DNA of 64,000 nt from Rhipidocladum racemiflorum (GCA_036346355.1 CM070591.1:33016392-33080391), one strand, 5' to 3'; shown: positions 22,081-35,300, numbered from the stretch's first letter. Program-made: numbers and translations. Notes: generated from the sequence alone by a model not told the origin.

Positions 22081-22482
22081 GAGTCAACCATGTCACCGCA
22101 GATGCACCGCAGAATGCTACTGACGTCGTCTTGGGTAAGTTACTTGTTAACTCCGTACACCTGCTTGATTTTGTTTGACTCTGGAGCTTCGCATTCGTTT
22201 GTTTCGCAAGGCTTTGCTGCTAGAAATGACTTTAGAATTGCAAGACTTAAGTGCATGCTTTTAGTTCAAACCCCTGGTTCCGAACTCCGAACGGAAGTAG
22301 GATGTTCCGGGGTGAGAATAGAGTTCCTAGCAAACCTTATAATTTTGGAGACCCAGACCTTAGATGTTATATTGGGAATGGATTGGTTATCCAAGCACAA
22401 GGCTGTATTGGATTGTGGACGAAGGACTATCTCAGTTGAGAGCCCGTGTGGGAAGAAAGTGGAATTTCAAGCCACTGCTTGA
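22081..22482 (+). pseudogene. Tekay-1 aspartic protease
   Basis: Gypsy-type retropepsin that processes the polyprotein. RGRVNHVTA leads into the domain, then after a small frameshift near 22165 the frame 22090-22482 has LILFDSGASHSFVS with the DSG active site at about 22178-22186, and the conserved LDVILGMDWLSKHKAVLDC flap-side motif. A stop at 22480-22482 separates it from RT. Confidence 0.9.
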
Positions 22483-23480
22483 TTAGAGATGGGCGATTGA
22501 TGGTTAACAGTACCAAGGCAATCAGCATAGAGGATGTCCGGTAGTGAGTGATTACCGATGTTTTCCCGAGGATCTACAGGTATGCCGCCAGACGGGGACA
22601 TAGAGTTTGTGATAGAGCTTGTACTGCACAGCACCGATAGCAAAGAGACCCTATCGGATGTCTACCGAGGAGTTGGTAGAAATGAAGAAACAATTGGAAG
22701 AGTTAATGGATAAAGGATTTATCGAGACCAAGTTCGTCACCGTGGGGAGCACCAGTTTTGTTTGTCAAGAAGAAGGACGGGAGTTTCAGGATGTGCATTG
22801 ACTACCATGCACTCAATGAAGTCACCGTGAAAAATAAGTATCCGCTACCCAGGAGTGATGATTTGTTTGATCGATTAAGAGGAGCCGGAGTTTTCTCCAA
22901 GATTGATCTCGAGATCGGGATACCATCGATTGAAGATCCGATCGGAAGATATTCAAGACTGCATTCTCGTCAAGATATGGACATTACGAAGTTCTGATTA
23001 TGTCCTTTGGGTGACAAATGCGCCACTTATTTCATGAATATGATGAATAAGGTGTTCATGGAATATTTGGACAAGTTTGTCGTCGTGTTCATAGACGATA
23101 TCCTAATCTACTCCAAGGCAGAGGATGAACATGCCGAACACTTAAGGCGAGTTTTGGAAAAGCCGAGGACAACAACTTTTCGCCAAGTTCAGCAAGTGTG
23201 ATTTTTGGAAGGACAAGGTGGAGTTTCTTGGACATGTAATGACCGCAGAAGGAGTCGCCAGTAGATCCAAGCAAAGTAGAAGATGTGTTACATTGGGAGC
23301 ACCAAGATCGTGACCCAGATTGAGTTTCCTTGGAATGGCAGGATACTACCGCCGTTTCATTGAAGGCTTTTCAACAATTGCGAAACCTCTTACGCAATTG
23401 CTGAAGAAGGAAAGGAAGTTTGCATGGGCGCTTGAGAATGTGAGAAAGGATTTCAGAGCTGAAGAAGCGATTGGCGCCAA
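22483..23480 (+). pseudogene. Tekay-1 reverse transcriptase
   Basis: RVT_1 domain in several frames. Motifs in order: PIAKRPYRMSTEELVEMKKQ, FVKKKDGSFRMCIDYHALNE (22758 onward), FSKIDLEIG (first Asp; the usual RSGYHQ is altered after it), MNKVFMEYLDKFVVVFIDD with FIDD at 23088-23099, FLGMAGYYRRFIEGF (23320-23370). Frameshifts near 22915, 23005, 23160 and 23300 make it non-functional as read. Confidence 0.92.
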
Positions 23481-23880
23481 GACCGTGTTAGTTCTAGGAT
23501 GTTGCTCAAAGCTTCGATATTTATTGTGACGCATCGCGCCAAGGACTTGGATGTGTCTTGTCTGATGCAGAATGGAAAGGTCGCCGCTTATGCATCAAGG
23601 CGATTGAGGCCGCATGAGGAAAATTATCCGACACATGACCTAGAGTTACGCCGTAGTGCATGCCTTGAAGATATGGCGTCACTATCGATTGGAAAGCAGA
23701 TGTGAAGTATATACGGATCATAAGAGCCTTAAGTACATATTCACCCGATCGGATCTGAATATGAGGCAAAGGAGATGGCTAGAGTTAATCAAGGACTATA
23801 ATGTTGGAATCCATTACCATCCGGGAAGGCCAACGTAGTAGCCGACGCTCTGAGCCGGAAAAGCCATACCGTGAGTACGC
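23481..23880 (+). pseudogene. Tekay-1 RNase H
   Basis: Pieces SIFIVTHRAKDLDVSCLMQN, KVAAYASRRLRPHEENYPTH, KIWRHYRLESRCEVYTDHKS and WLELIKDYNVGIHYHPGR are the standard gypsy RNase H blocks; VADALSR follows in another frame at about 23836-23860, where one A of a GGGAAAGG-type run seems to be missing. Confidence 0.9.
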
Positions 23881-25150
23881 GTTGCTAGCCACAAGTCAGG
23901 ATGAGTTATGTGAGGATTTTCAGAAAATGAAGATTGAGGTTGTACCTAGCGGATTCTTGGCCGCCTTGGAAGTAAAGCCTACTTTAGAGGACCAGATCCG
24001 AGAAGGACAGAAGGATGATGACAAGATCCGTAGGATTAAGTCCAAAATGGAGGAAGGCAGGGCAAAGGATTTCAAGCTAGGCAAGCAAGGCACGTTATGG
24101 ATGAAGGATCGCATTTGTGTGCCTAACAAAAGGAGTTAAAGCAATCGATTACGGAAGAAGCCCATGACTCTAAGTACTCGATTCATCCCGAAGCGCCAAG
24201 ATGTATCGAGGATCTCAAGGAGAGATGCGGTGGCCGAGTATGAAACGTGAAGTTGCCGAGCATGTTGCATTGTGCGACGTATGCCGAGAGTCAAGGCAAT
24301 GCATCGAGAGACCAGCAGGATTGCTACACCGCTGAAAATACACGAGTGGAAGTGGGAGGAAATCGGAATGGATTTCATTACCGGTTTCTTAGAAGACTCA
24401 AGGAGGTTATGACTCCATATGGGTTATAGTGGATCGCTTGACTAAAGTAGCCCATTTTATCCCGTGAAGACCACTTACTCGGGAGATAAGTTAGCGAGTT
24501 GTACATGATCGGGATTGTTTGTTTGCACGGAGTGCCGAGGAGGATTGTATCGGACAGAGGTACCCAATTTACCTCAAGGTTACGGAATAAGTTGCATGAA
24601 GCCATGGGGACCCGTTTGAACTTCAAGATGACTTATCATCCATGCACGGATGGGCAGACCGAAAGAGTCAACCAGATTCGGAGGATATGTTAAGAGCTTG
24701 TGCATTGGCTTATGCTACCTCTTGGGATAAAAGTTTGCCGTATGCCGAGTTCGATTACAACAATAGTTATCAGGCTAGTTCTGAGATGTCACCTTTTGAG
24801 GCCTTTGTATGGTCGACCTGTCGGACGCCATTGAATTGGAATGAGGCCGGCGCGCCGTGTCTTTGGGCCTGATATTCTTCAAGAGGTGAAGAGCGGATCG
24901 CTATGATTAGGGAAAGGTTGAAGATAGCCCAATCACGACAAAAGAGTTATCTTGACAATCGTCGCCGAGATTTGAGTTTTGAACCGGAAGACTTTGTATA
25001 CCTCGAGTTACGCCTCTCGGGGAGTTAAGAGGTTCCATGCCAAAGGGAAACTTGCACCCGTTATGTTGGACCATTTAAGATTTTGAGCCGCAGAGGCGAA
25101 GTTGCTTATCACCGGAGTTGCCACGATCGTTAAGCGGGTACACGGCGTAT
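23881..25150 (+). pseudogene. Tekay-1 integrase
   Basis: Linker with LEVKPTLEDQIREGQKDDDK and DRICVPNK, then a degraded HHCC region (24160-24300), MDFITGF-type sequence in a shifted frame (24360-24390), IVCLHGVPRRIVSDRGTQFT with the second catalytic Asp (24510-24570), THPCTDGQTERVNQI-type sequence with the catalytic Glu (24630-24680), and FDYNNSYQASSEMSPFEA. The C-terminal SH3-like part (RKLKIAQSRQKSY-like, then LSFEPEDFVYL) is read in other frames up to 25150. Confidence 0.87.
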
Positions 25151-25177
25151 TCCATGTGTCCCAGTTAAAGAAGTGTC

Positions 25178-25396
25178 TTGAGTTCACGAGAGCAGACATC
25201 GCTAGAGTCAATTGAGTTGCAAGAAGATTTGACTTATAAGGAGCATCCCGTGAGGATTCTAGACACAATGGATCGAGAAACTAGAAACAAGTCAACCCGA
25301 TTCTGTAGAGTTCAGTGGAGCAACCATGAAGAAAGTGAAGCGACTTGGGAGCGCGAAGAGGATTTGAAGAAAGAATTTCCAAACCTATTCCTGTAG
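25178..25396 (+). pseudogene. Tekay-1 chromodomain
   Basis: C-terminal end of pol. YKEHPVRILD (from about 25235), RFCRVQWSNHEESEATWERE and DLKKEFPNLF are the plant chromovirus chromodomain, which reads histone marks and steers integration into heterochromatin. The domain itself is in one frame to the TAG at 25394-25396; the integrase in front is not. Confidence 0.93.
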
Positions 25397-25428
25397 TGAG
25401 CCCTGAATCTCGGGGACGAGATTCTATT

Positions 25429-25442
25429 AAGGGGGGGAGGTT
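25429..25442 (+). other. Tekay-1 polypurine tract
   Basis: AAGGGGGGGAGGTT directly before the 3' LTR. Confidence 0.92.
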
Positions 25443-28400
25443 TGTAACACCCCAAAATTTTGCTTTTCTTAAATTCATGTGTGATTTGGCACTTTGGTGA
25501 ATTTTTGGAATTTTCTGGAATTTATTTGGATTTATTTGGAATTTATTTGAATTTATTCCATTTTGAAATAATTAAAGAATTTAAATTTGCAAATAAATTT
25601 TTGTTGGAAATATTTTATTTGAGTCCAAAATGATCCAAAATATTTTCGAATTTTTGGAATTTTACGAGTCATTTGCTATTTTTAATGAATTAAATGAATT
25701 CTTGGGAATTATTTTAAATATTAATTATTTGGAAAATCCAACTCGGGTCAAGTAATCTTGTTCATCCGATCGAAGTCGGACTCGAGTCCGACCGAGCGAT
25801 TGACTCGACCGAACCCACTCCTAACCCTAATCAATCCCAACCGTTGGATCAAGATCCAGCGGCCGAGATCCGTCAGACCAGCACCGAGCCGTGTCCGGGC
25901 CGGACCCGTCGCGCTTCGCGATCGTGGCCGTTGATCGTGCCACGTGGACGGTTCTCCGTCGTCGTCCCCGCCGAGTTCGAGCTGGACTCCGCCGCCGTGG
26001 AGAACTAGGTCTCCGTTTTCTGCACGGACGCCGAGGCTATTTAAAGCCCGGGGCATACCGAGATCGCCATCCCACGCCGGTTCCGAAACCCTAGCTCGCG
26101 CCGCTAGGATCCCCACCGTCTCGCCGTTATTGCTCGCCGGAGTTGGAAGTCTGTTCCGCCGCGATTAAACGCCGATATTGCTGCCGTCCGTCGTCCTCCG
26201 CCGTCATCAAGCCCAGATCCGGATTCCCCAAGGCGAGACAGCGTTCGAGTACCCCTCGCCAGCGGCGCGCGAAACGCCGACGGCAAGGTCGTCGTCCCCG
26301 TCTCCGGTCAAGCCAGCGCCGCCGCGTGCCATCGCCGTCCCTGAGCTTCGTGCACCGTTGGATCCAGATCGGACGGCAACGGTGAGTTCACGTGTTTCCC
26401 AAACCCTAGAAACCCGATTAGATCTGGACCGTTGGATCAAGATCAGCGGTTCACAATCGCCACGCGTCGTAGCAAATGCGATTATAGGATTAGATACGAC
26501 CGTCCGATCTAGATCGAGCGGCCCACGAGCATCGAGTAGTTTCAACGTGTTAACCCTGGATCTAATCCGCGCCGTTGATTTTCAAATCAGCGGTCGTGAT
26601 CGCCGCGTGTCGGGAAGTTGGACCAAGCGGTCGGCGCAATCCCAGCGCGTGCGTGTGGCCCGACACGCGGGCCCGCGTGTCGAAGGGCCCGCATGTCGAT
26701 GGCTAACCCACCAGCGCCGACGTCACCCATGACGTCACGAGTGGGTCCCACCCGGTAGCGTGGTGAGCCCCGCCGACGTCGGCGATAGCGTCACCCGAGT
26801 GAGCCCACATGTCGATCCACGTGAGCCGTGGACCGAGTCCACCGTGGACCCGAGCCGAGCGTGGACCGAGCCCATGGACCGGCTGACGTCAGCAGGCCAA
26901 TCAGGAGCTGCCACGTGTCCATGCTGACGCAATAATTAATTTCCGAAAAAGAAAATGATTTATTAATTCGAATAATGATTTCAAATTTAGTTTCAAACTT
27001 CAAACGCTTATAACTTTTGCGTTTCAACTCCGATTTGAGCGATTCAAATTTCTAAATTTGTATAAAATTGAGATCTACCTAAATATAAATTTTATTTAAT
27101 TTTTGGACTAAAGTTTTTATCTGCAAAATTATTTAATTGATTATTTAAACTTTAAATAATCATAACTTTTGCGTTTTAACTCCAAATTTGATTTATTCCA
27201 GTTTCTAAAAATCCAGAAAATTATGTTCTCTCTGTTTATGGATTTTATTTGGAGTTTTGGGATCTTTTTGCATAGTGTTTATTTGTGTATTTGCTATTTG
27301 CACGCTTTACGAGTAGACGTTGAAGTGCCGGAAGGATTCGAAGGAGAAGTGTTGACTCAGGATCCAACTCAAGACCAAGAACAAGTACTTTTTGAAGGCA
27401 AGTTGTGCTTTGACCATATTGATCCTATTTCGAAATCTATTTTGATTTAAACTATTGCATGCTAGTTCAATTAGAAAAGATACTTTGTTTAAACATGGGG
27501 GTTAGATAAATACCAATTTGCTATATGACACCTTGATTACTTAAGTATGTGCCATGACCCTTTGTCACCCTAGTTGTGGTTTACTAGTTGGACATTATTA
27601 AATCGCCAACATGGGTTTAGATCGTTGTAGTATACTGCTTAGACCTGCTACGTGCTCATGACATGAATTTGGATAATCAAATGCTAATATTGACTTAATG
27701 ATATATTGAACCTGTTTTGGAAAAGTATCATGTGATGTTGATGGCACGTGGTGCATGGTAATCAACTGGGGTTTGATAAACGATTTCGGCCAGGGGCATG
27801 TGGCAAGAGTAATCAGGTGGGCGGTTGTGGCATTGGGAGTGTTGATTTGGTTTTAGGGTAGTCTTGCCCTGGTCACTCTAAGGACTTAACCTTGCAAGCC
27901 TTTGAACTGGGTCATACTTGCAACCACATGGCTGGAATGGGACGGCCCTAGTTGACTAAGTCGCTAAGGACTCACTTGTGGAGCCTCAGGGTGTCAGTTA
28001 CACCTTTTGTGTGATTATGCGGGGAGCGTATCGTGGCTGTGGCCAGATACCCATCTAACGGTGTGTTGGTCCCATACTTCGCCTTGGCTAAGGGAAGGGA
28101 TGGTGTAGAGCACGAACCAGGAGAGGACCACCTGTGTTGTTTGAGGCTTAGAAAGGCTTTATTCTGAGGAACTCGCCTTTGTGGTGTTTGACTGTATCTT
28201 GTGGGTAAAGTGCATAACCTCTGCAGAGTGTAGAATCTATTTGAATAGCCGAGTCCACGGTACTGGACAATGCTCGGGAATTACAGTCAAGGGTTAGACT
28301 TTCTGAAAATAACTTGGATTTGAAAAGTTGGGTGGGTTTAATCATGAAGATGATGGAGATATGGTTTAGGATGGGAAAAATGTTTGTTAAACTTCTTGAA

Positions 28401-28932
28401 AAGTTATTTATGCTTTACTTAACTCTACTGCTTTCGAATCTACTTATATTACTTTTCAAATGCTGTTTACCGCAAATATACCTTAAGCTATTCCTTTGTA
28501 CCAAGCCATGCATATAGTATATTAGCTTGCATTCTGTGCATGACTTCGAGTACCAAGTACTCACCCTTGCCTCAACACAATACCAGTTGAAGAGGAGACT
28601 ATGCCAGTTTCAGAGGAGGAGTTCCAAGAGGACCCGTCTACTTAGGGATGCGAGCCCAGTCAGTTGCCTGTGGTATACTGGATGGCGCCACGAAGTTTAT
28701 TGATTTTCCGCTGCTGTTATTTCTCTTTTAATAAGTTTCGCCTTGCAAGGCATATATCTGTAACTTGGCCATAAGGTCGAGTAACCCTTTGGTTATTTAA
28801 ATAAAGTACTTTGGTAATATCGATTGGTATGATTGTGATATTTACCGATGTTAAGACTGTGTGCACTAGCGCGTTCCTGGACTAGTGCTGAATACACAGA
28901 GGGTCCGGATTTGCAAATTCGGGGTCCCGACA
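25443..28932 (+). repeat. Tekay-1 3' LTR
   Basis: 3490 bases, TGTAACACCCC to GGTCCCGACA, followed by the TSD GTTGT (28933-28937). Differences from the 5' LTR are clumped at CG/CHG sites, for example around 27329, 28543 and 28150. Confidence 0.95.
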
Positions 28933-28937
28933 GTTGT
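28933..28937 (+). repeat. Target-site duplication of Tekay-1, right
   Basis: GTTGT, matching 16268-16272. Confidence 0.93.
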
Positions 28938-29194
28938 GTGCCCCAACCAGCCGGACTAAGTTTTCCTCTCCTTGGCTGGTCGGGGGAAGCCTCTGTTTAA
29001 CCAAGTATTCGGTTTTTATTCAAAGTAGTTATCATCTTCGTTCTCTTTTTCTGGTTTGCGCCCTGGTGGGCCGCGTCTGCGTAGCCGTCCCTAGTACCTT
29101 GCGACTCTCTGAAACCTCGACGGTAAAAGTGGAACCACTGGGTGAGCGCGGCGAGTAGGGATGGGCGATCGGGCGGTTGGTTTGGCACGGTTCT
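28938..29194 (+). other. Tat element, 3' non-coding region
   Basis: Sequence downstream of Tat pol, joined to 16249-16272 once Tekay-1 is removed. No ORF of note in the sense strand. GTTCT at its right end (29190-29194) is the left TSD of L1. Confidence 0.75.
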
Positions 29195-30164
29195 TGTGAC
29201 ACCACGGAGTGTCGTAACCTTATTTATGTGAATGATGAGGTCAAAAACATTATGAAATATGAAATTTAGGTTAAAACCATAAGGTATGGAGGTTATTAGC
29301 GTTTCCGGGTAGTTTCCGGGAGTTTGGGCCTTTCCGGGGAGTTTTGGGCCTAAGAGAAGGGGTCGTGGGCTTTGGTGGGATGGAGTTTGAGTCCAATTGG
29401 GAGTAGGAGTCCTGGTTGGGGGCCTTTCCCCTGCCTCTTTTGAGACCTCACCCCTGCCCCTTTGCGCCCCCAAGTGCCCTAGCCGCCTCCCACACCTCCT
29501 CCTTGGGCGCCTCCACCTCCCCCAAGCCTCTCCCCTTGCGCCACCACCCTCTCCACCACCACTCCACCTCCCTTGCTACACCTAGGTGAGTTCTTGACCT
29601 CACCACCTCGAAGATCAATTCGTTGGAGCGCTCCGCGACGAGGAGATCCGGCGGGATTGGAGCGAGGAAGGAGATCGTGCGAACCAGGAGGAGATATATT
29701 GGGTTTTCGTGCGTCGGGCGAAGGTATGGCCATGGGACTCCTTGGGGTTGGCCTAGGTACTGTTCTTAGGGTCATTATCATGTTTTTAGATCAATTGGTG
29801 GTGCTGGAATTGAGTAGATTAGATGAAATCTAGAAGTTGCCACGTTCTCTGTTTCGGGCAACATGAGCAGTTGACCTAAGGTTTGGGTTTTCGTCAATTT
29901 AGAATCGGAATTTGGTCGTACGGCTGTTGAAGAAGTTGTAGGTAATTTCAATATCTTTCCGTGGGTACAAAGAACGTCCAATTCCGCCCAGCCGTTTGAA
30001 AGTTATGGATGTTTTATCGAGTGTGTTAAAATCTGTGACGTGATTGGAACAGATCACGGTATTTTGTAGATTAAACAACTTTAGAGTCCGAATCAGCTTT
30101 TCCATATACTTAGAAAAAGTTAGAAAATTTCCTAAGCTACACGACGATGTACTCGTTTAATTGA

Positions 30165-30169
30165 TTCGG
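30165..30169 (+). repeat. Target-site duplication of L2, left
   Basis: TTCGG, repeated at 38768-38772. Confidence 0.92.
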
Positions 30170-32339
30170 TGTAACACCCCGGCATCTAATATGCCTGAAT
30201 GCTACCAAACATAAGCTGAACCACATCTAAATACCATGAATTAAGGTAAATTTCAGCAAAGGAGTAAATGCTAAAAACCGAGATTTCGGCAGCATCTCCT
30301 TTGTTTTAACATGATTTGAAGGAGCAACAACAATATAGCAATATAAGGCAATATGAGAGACAACTAAAACAGCAATAATTAAAGACTTAACATCAATATA
30401 AGTCTACTTTCCGGCATTTAATGTCTCCAAGAGCCAAACAAACAATAAGACTCTCATAAGCAAAGCTAAACCTTAAAGCAATAATCATCACACGCAATTT
30501 ATTATCAAACACTAATTGAATGACTTGTGGAATCAACTGAATGAAGCTACGTGTGTAAGTGTGACTAGTTCCCTTCCCCGCATGCCGGTCCATGGTACCT
30601 AAAACAACAAGAAAACACAAGCGTGAGTTCAAAACTCAGCAAGCATATTGCAATGGTACAACAAGAACAATTTCACGGCAATAACATCTCACATCATGTA
30701 AACCATCTCATTCATGATCACGTATCATTATGTATGCAATGCGGTGCTATGCTCATGTCTCCGTGGAAACTCATACCGGTATGGTTGAGTACACACCCGT
30801 CGGTGTCCACCCTCTCCCCCCCTTCCATCCCGAAGATGGAGGGTGCCTACTCCTCGCTTCCGTTCACCGCGGTGAATGGAATCACGATGTAGGACTTACT
30901 CATTGGCTCTCCGGATTAGTCATAACTTTCTCACCGACCTTCCCGGACTAGTTATGACTTTCTCACCGCCCGGGCCATGTAGTCATGCCATGTATGCAAA
31001 TATGTCAACATCATAATTCACTTGTACATTAACACATGGCATCATAACATGATAAACATACTCATCAAATCATTGTCAATCATTAAAGCATGGCAAGTGA
31101 TCATCTCATATAATCAATCTCATCTAGTCTCAACTAGCAACCTACAAACCGCTATCCATTACAATACACTTGCCTCAACCACGGGCGACGGATTAGCGAG
31201 AAGTAGTAGGCCCTCCCGGGGTCACACCACCTGCACATAGGGACCACACACTCACAATCAAGCCCACAAAACAGTACGCAAACCCTCATCTACCCTGACG
31301 TTGCCAACTACTCGCAAAACCTGAAAACAGCGGTTCTGTCCCGTCGGGACAGCAGCCTTCCAAAAGGCATAACTTGGGTTCTAAGGCTCCGAATCAATTA
31401 AACGAGTACATCCTCGCATAGCTTAGGAAATTTCCCAACTTTTTCTAGGTATAGGGAAATACTGATTCAGAATCTAAAGTTGTTTAATCTACAAAATACC
31501 GTGATATGTTCCAATCACGTCACAGATTTTAACACGCTCGGTAAAACAGCCATAACTTTCAAACGGCTGGGCGGAATTGGACGTTCTTTATATCCACTGA
31601 AAGATAATGAAATTATCTACAACTTCTTAAACAGCCGTACGACCAAATTCTGAATCTAAATTGGCGAAAAACCGAACCCTAGGTCGACTGCTCATGCTGT
31701 CCGAAACAGAGAACGTGACCAACTCAAGAATCCATCTAATCTAATCAAATCCAGCACCACCAATTGATCTAAAAACTTGATAATCATCCTTAGAACAGTA
31801 CATAGCCCAACCCCAAGAATTCCCATGGCCATACCTTTGCCCAACGCACGAAAACTGAATGGATCTCCTCCCGGTTCGCTCCTCGCTCCAATGGATGGAT
31901 CCTCGAGGTGCAGGTGTGGGGAGGCTACCCTAGTGAAGCAAGGGGTGGAGGGGAGGTGGTGGAGAGGTGGGGAGGCAAGGGGGCAAAGGGAGGGGGCGCA
32001 CGACCACAAGGGGGGAGGGGAGGGGGGGCGGCTAGGGCCAAGGGGGAGGTGTGGGGGCGCCCAAAGGGGAGTGGGGGCGCAAATAAGGGCAGGGGAAGCC
32101 CTCTAACCAGCCCCAAAAAGGATTCCTAATCCTAAATGGACTCATACTCCATCCCACCAAAGCCCACCACCCTTTCCCCTAGGCCCAAAACTCCCCGGAA
32201 AGGCCCAAACTCCCGGAAACGGCCCGGAAACGCTAATAACCTCCATACCCAATGGTTTTAACCTCCAACACCATAATTCATAAAGTTTTTAACCTTAACA
32301 TTCACATTAAATAAGGTTACGACACTCCGTGGTGTCACA
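30170..32339 (-). repeat. L2 3' LTR
   Basis: 2170 bases. On the plus strand it reads TGTAACACCCCGGCATC to CCGTGGTGTCACA. It includes a G-rich plus-strand tract (31900-32095); the overlapping ORFs there are low-complexity. Confidence 0.93.
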
Positions 32340-32353
32340 CTCTTCCCCCCTTC
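32340..32353 (-). other. L2 polypurine tract
   Basis: GAAGGGGGGAAGAG on the minus strand, directly before the 3' LTR. Confidence 0.85.
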
Positions 32354-35300
32354 AACAGGATTCGACCTCGAATCCGCAAGACGCCAAAATCAACAACAAA
32401 GTCCCCAAGGGACAAAAGACTTCTCTGCAGCACACAACATTCGCACAACGACTCAAATCGGAACAAACGACAAGCGAGCTCCCAAAACCAACACTTGTGT
32501 TGATTTAGCTCAACAGAGTGCAACCTCTCACGATTCCATCTTCACCTCAATTCCCAAATAGACCACGAAAGAAAAACGGTCTCACACTCCTCCATCCATT
32601 CCTCATTGGCACTAACGTGCCCGATCCCTTTAATCGAAACTACTCTCTAGAAGGGCACGGTACCAGCCTCTAGAACCCTCTTCATCTCCCACGCACAAAC
32701 GTGTTTTCACACCTCAACCTCTTTACTGTGGTTCGCCATATTCAAAACGACGACGAACCAAGTGAGACAAATACTCCAAGACCACCAACTATTTGAACAA
32801 ACGAGGTTAAGACCTTGCAAAGGATTGCTCTTTTACAAAAGACCAATACCCAACACTACCGCCTAAAGGAAAAGGCCCACCTTACAATCAGGGTCCTTAA
32901 ACTCGCAAGAAAAAAAATGTAACAACCAAACAAAATCGCTACGGTTGACACAACCTCGTTCAACCTCAGCAACAGAAAGGTCCAATATACTCTGAAAAGG
33001 AAAACAATTACTAGCAACCACCAAGTGGTCCACTAATAATCTAATCAACCCTACCGAGGAACATCTCAACGACACAATTCTCCAAGAAGGTTTGCATTGA
33101 GTCATACACAACCTTCCACTCAAAGGACCACGATAAAGAGCACAATCATAAACATGAACCCAAGTGGCCCTCATCCAACAACTCAAACCCCAAAGCGCTA
33201 AAACCACTTTGGAAAGGATTCAACAACAACCAGATAGTATTCATTTTAATTTCCTAAGCCAAAACGCAAAGGAAACACAAATCCCTTCACCACAACCAAC
33301 ACCAGAAATTATTCATTTTTTTCTTTTCATACTAGAAAGCAAGGGAAATCTCGTTTCATGACATGAATGAACATTCTTCAAGAGCACTCCAGATTAGTCA
33401 TATCTCCATATATGACTTTCTCACCGACCTGGCTCAACGACTCTTTTATCATTTAACATCTAAAAAAACGATGTCATGTTTACTTTTCATGATTCCTTCA
33501 TCATATAACAACACTACCGAAAAGTCATTCACATGACGACTTCTTCCTCGGTATCTCATGAATAAATCTCGAATAACATCGAGATTTGCGCTAATTCAAA
33601 AAAACTATGACGGCAGCATAGTTAACAGTAAGGCACCACATCATACCAGAATCCCACCAATGATAGAAAGCTAAACTCGCAAAACATCGCGTTTTAACCA
33701 AAAATCAACATTTGGAAAAGGACATCGGCTCCAAAGTTAAATATCTGCACAAACAACCGCCATAATTTTTCTCAAGGAGAAAGGGGAAACTCACTTTCAA
33801 AAGAGAACACTTCACTAACAGCATCGCCGATGAAACATCCACAAAAACCACCTTTTGAAGCACTTGCAAACTCTACACAGATTTTTTCCAAATAACTCCA
33901 ACTCTAGCAAAGAAAAGATTACAAATTAAACCTCGTGAGTATTCCAACATAACCCTCTATGTCCATTTGTTTCCTTTTAAAATTTATTCCAAAGATAATT
34001 CAGGGTGAACGCGAAGGAGCACGATCTACTCAGAATCTTTTGGGTGTAAATCCATACTCATAACACAAATTAAACAAAATAGCCAAAACCAAAGATTGGC
34101 ACCAATAGCTACGGGTTCTAGGGAAATTCGGGAAACACAACACAAGGAATACCTTGACCGAAGGCATTCAACCAAAATGGCAAACAAACAAACCAGTCCA
34201 AAAGCTTTTAAACACACGCTCAGCATAAAAAGAACCATCTCTAGTACTCCACTACGCTTTCCATTAAAGACTTCAATAATCACTATTTACTCCTTGAGGA
34301 GCCCCAACACAAATCAACCAAAAGCTTCACAACAAATTCTTCCTCTAGTTACCATTCCCAACACTTTTAATTAGGGTTTATGATGCTTATCAAAAAGGCA
34401 CCCAACCAAGACTATATTGACATGATCCGCACGGATCACCGAATCATAATACTTCTTATTCTAAATTTGAAACATAATACTTCAACAAATCTTTCAGCAA
34501 GATCAACATATAAATTTCATACCTCCTATATATTCACGTCTCGACAACCGAACCTTATTCAGTTAACCAACGACTTCAACATGTAAATATTATCTCCACA
34601 GGGAAGAATTCGCAAGTAAGACTCTAAATTATACATTCATTAAGGATAAAATCATTCATCATGTTAATTACCCAAAGTTCACTTCATCACCACATGTTAC
34701 AAATTCCTCTATTTTTTAACCAAGGTTTTCAACGAGTAATCTAAACAATTACCACCACTACTAGGTTATTAATAACAACCAACGAGCATAATCATCAAAC
34801 GACAACATTACCTTTAGCTACCCTATAGATAGGTTACAACAAAATTGTCACTACACAACATACTCCAACTATTTAAAATAGATCGAATACTAGCATTAAC
34901 ACTGCCTTTAACAACATCATTAAGAATAAGTCTTATGTCTTCTCAGTTGATATCAATACTAGCATTGTAGAGACACAACTGCATACTTCCAAATATACTA
35001 GTAGTTTGCAACAACATAAATAGCAACTCTAATCAACTTCCGAGTTAAAGTCACTAGTCAACATGATTAAATTTCTCTATTAACCCGTTAGATTAGAACA
35101 TCTTTAAACAATCGGCAAGGTTTCTTTAACAGTATCATTAATTTACATCATCTTAATGTTCTATCTATGCATCAAGGTTTAAACTTTTAACATTAACAAG
35201 GATCATAAGCACTTTTAAAGCAAGGCAACAGATTCTAAGCATGTACATTAACACATTCAATCATTCTCGCTACCGAGTAATCTACAACACTAGTAGTCTA

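Larger units (their letters stand above)
16273..28932 (+). mobile_element. Tekay-1: complete Ty3/gypsy chromovirus (Tekay/Del type)
   Basis: 12.7 kb element with ~3.5 kb LTRs (TGTAACACCCC to GGTCCCGACA), PBS, PPT and an exact TSD, lying 25 bases after the Tat pol stop. Internal order is an extra 5' ORF, gag, protease, RT, RNase H, integrase, chromodomain. The C-terminal chromodomain places it in the chromoviruses, and the LTR ends and gag start (MVNTR) fit Tekay/Del. LTRs are identical over the first ~200 bases, suggesting a recent insertion, yet the coding region has many small frameshifts. Confidence 0.95.

Noticed and set aside
29195..30169. L1 and L2 as one large element with an inverted-repeat end, such as a DNA transposon
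   Set aside because: Nested 5-bp duplications (GTTCT outside, TTCGG inside) and LTR-like TG..CA ends show two separate LTR insertions.
31692..32129. Gly/Arg- and Pro-rich ORFs in L2 LTRs and at 63557-63956
   Set aside because: Low-complexity translations of the G-rich tract, open in several frames and on both strands.
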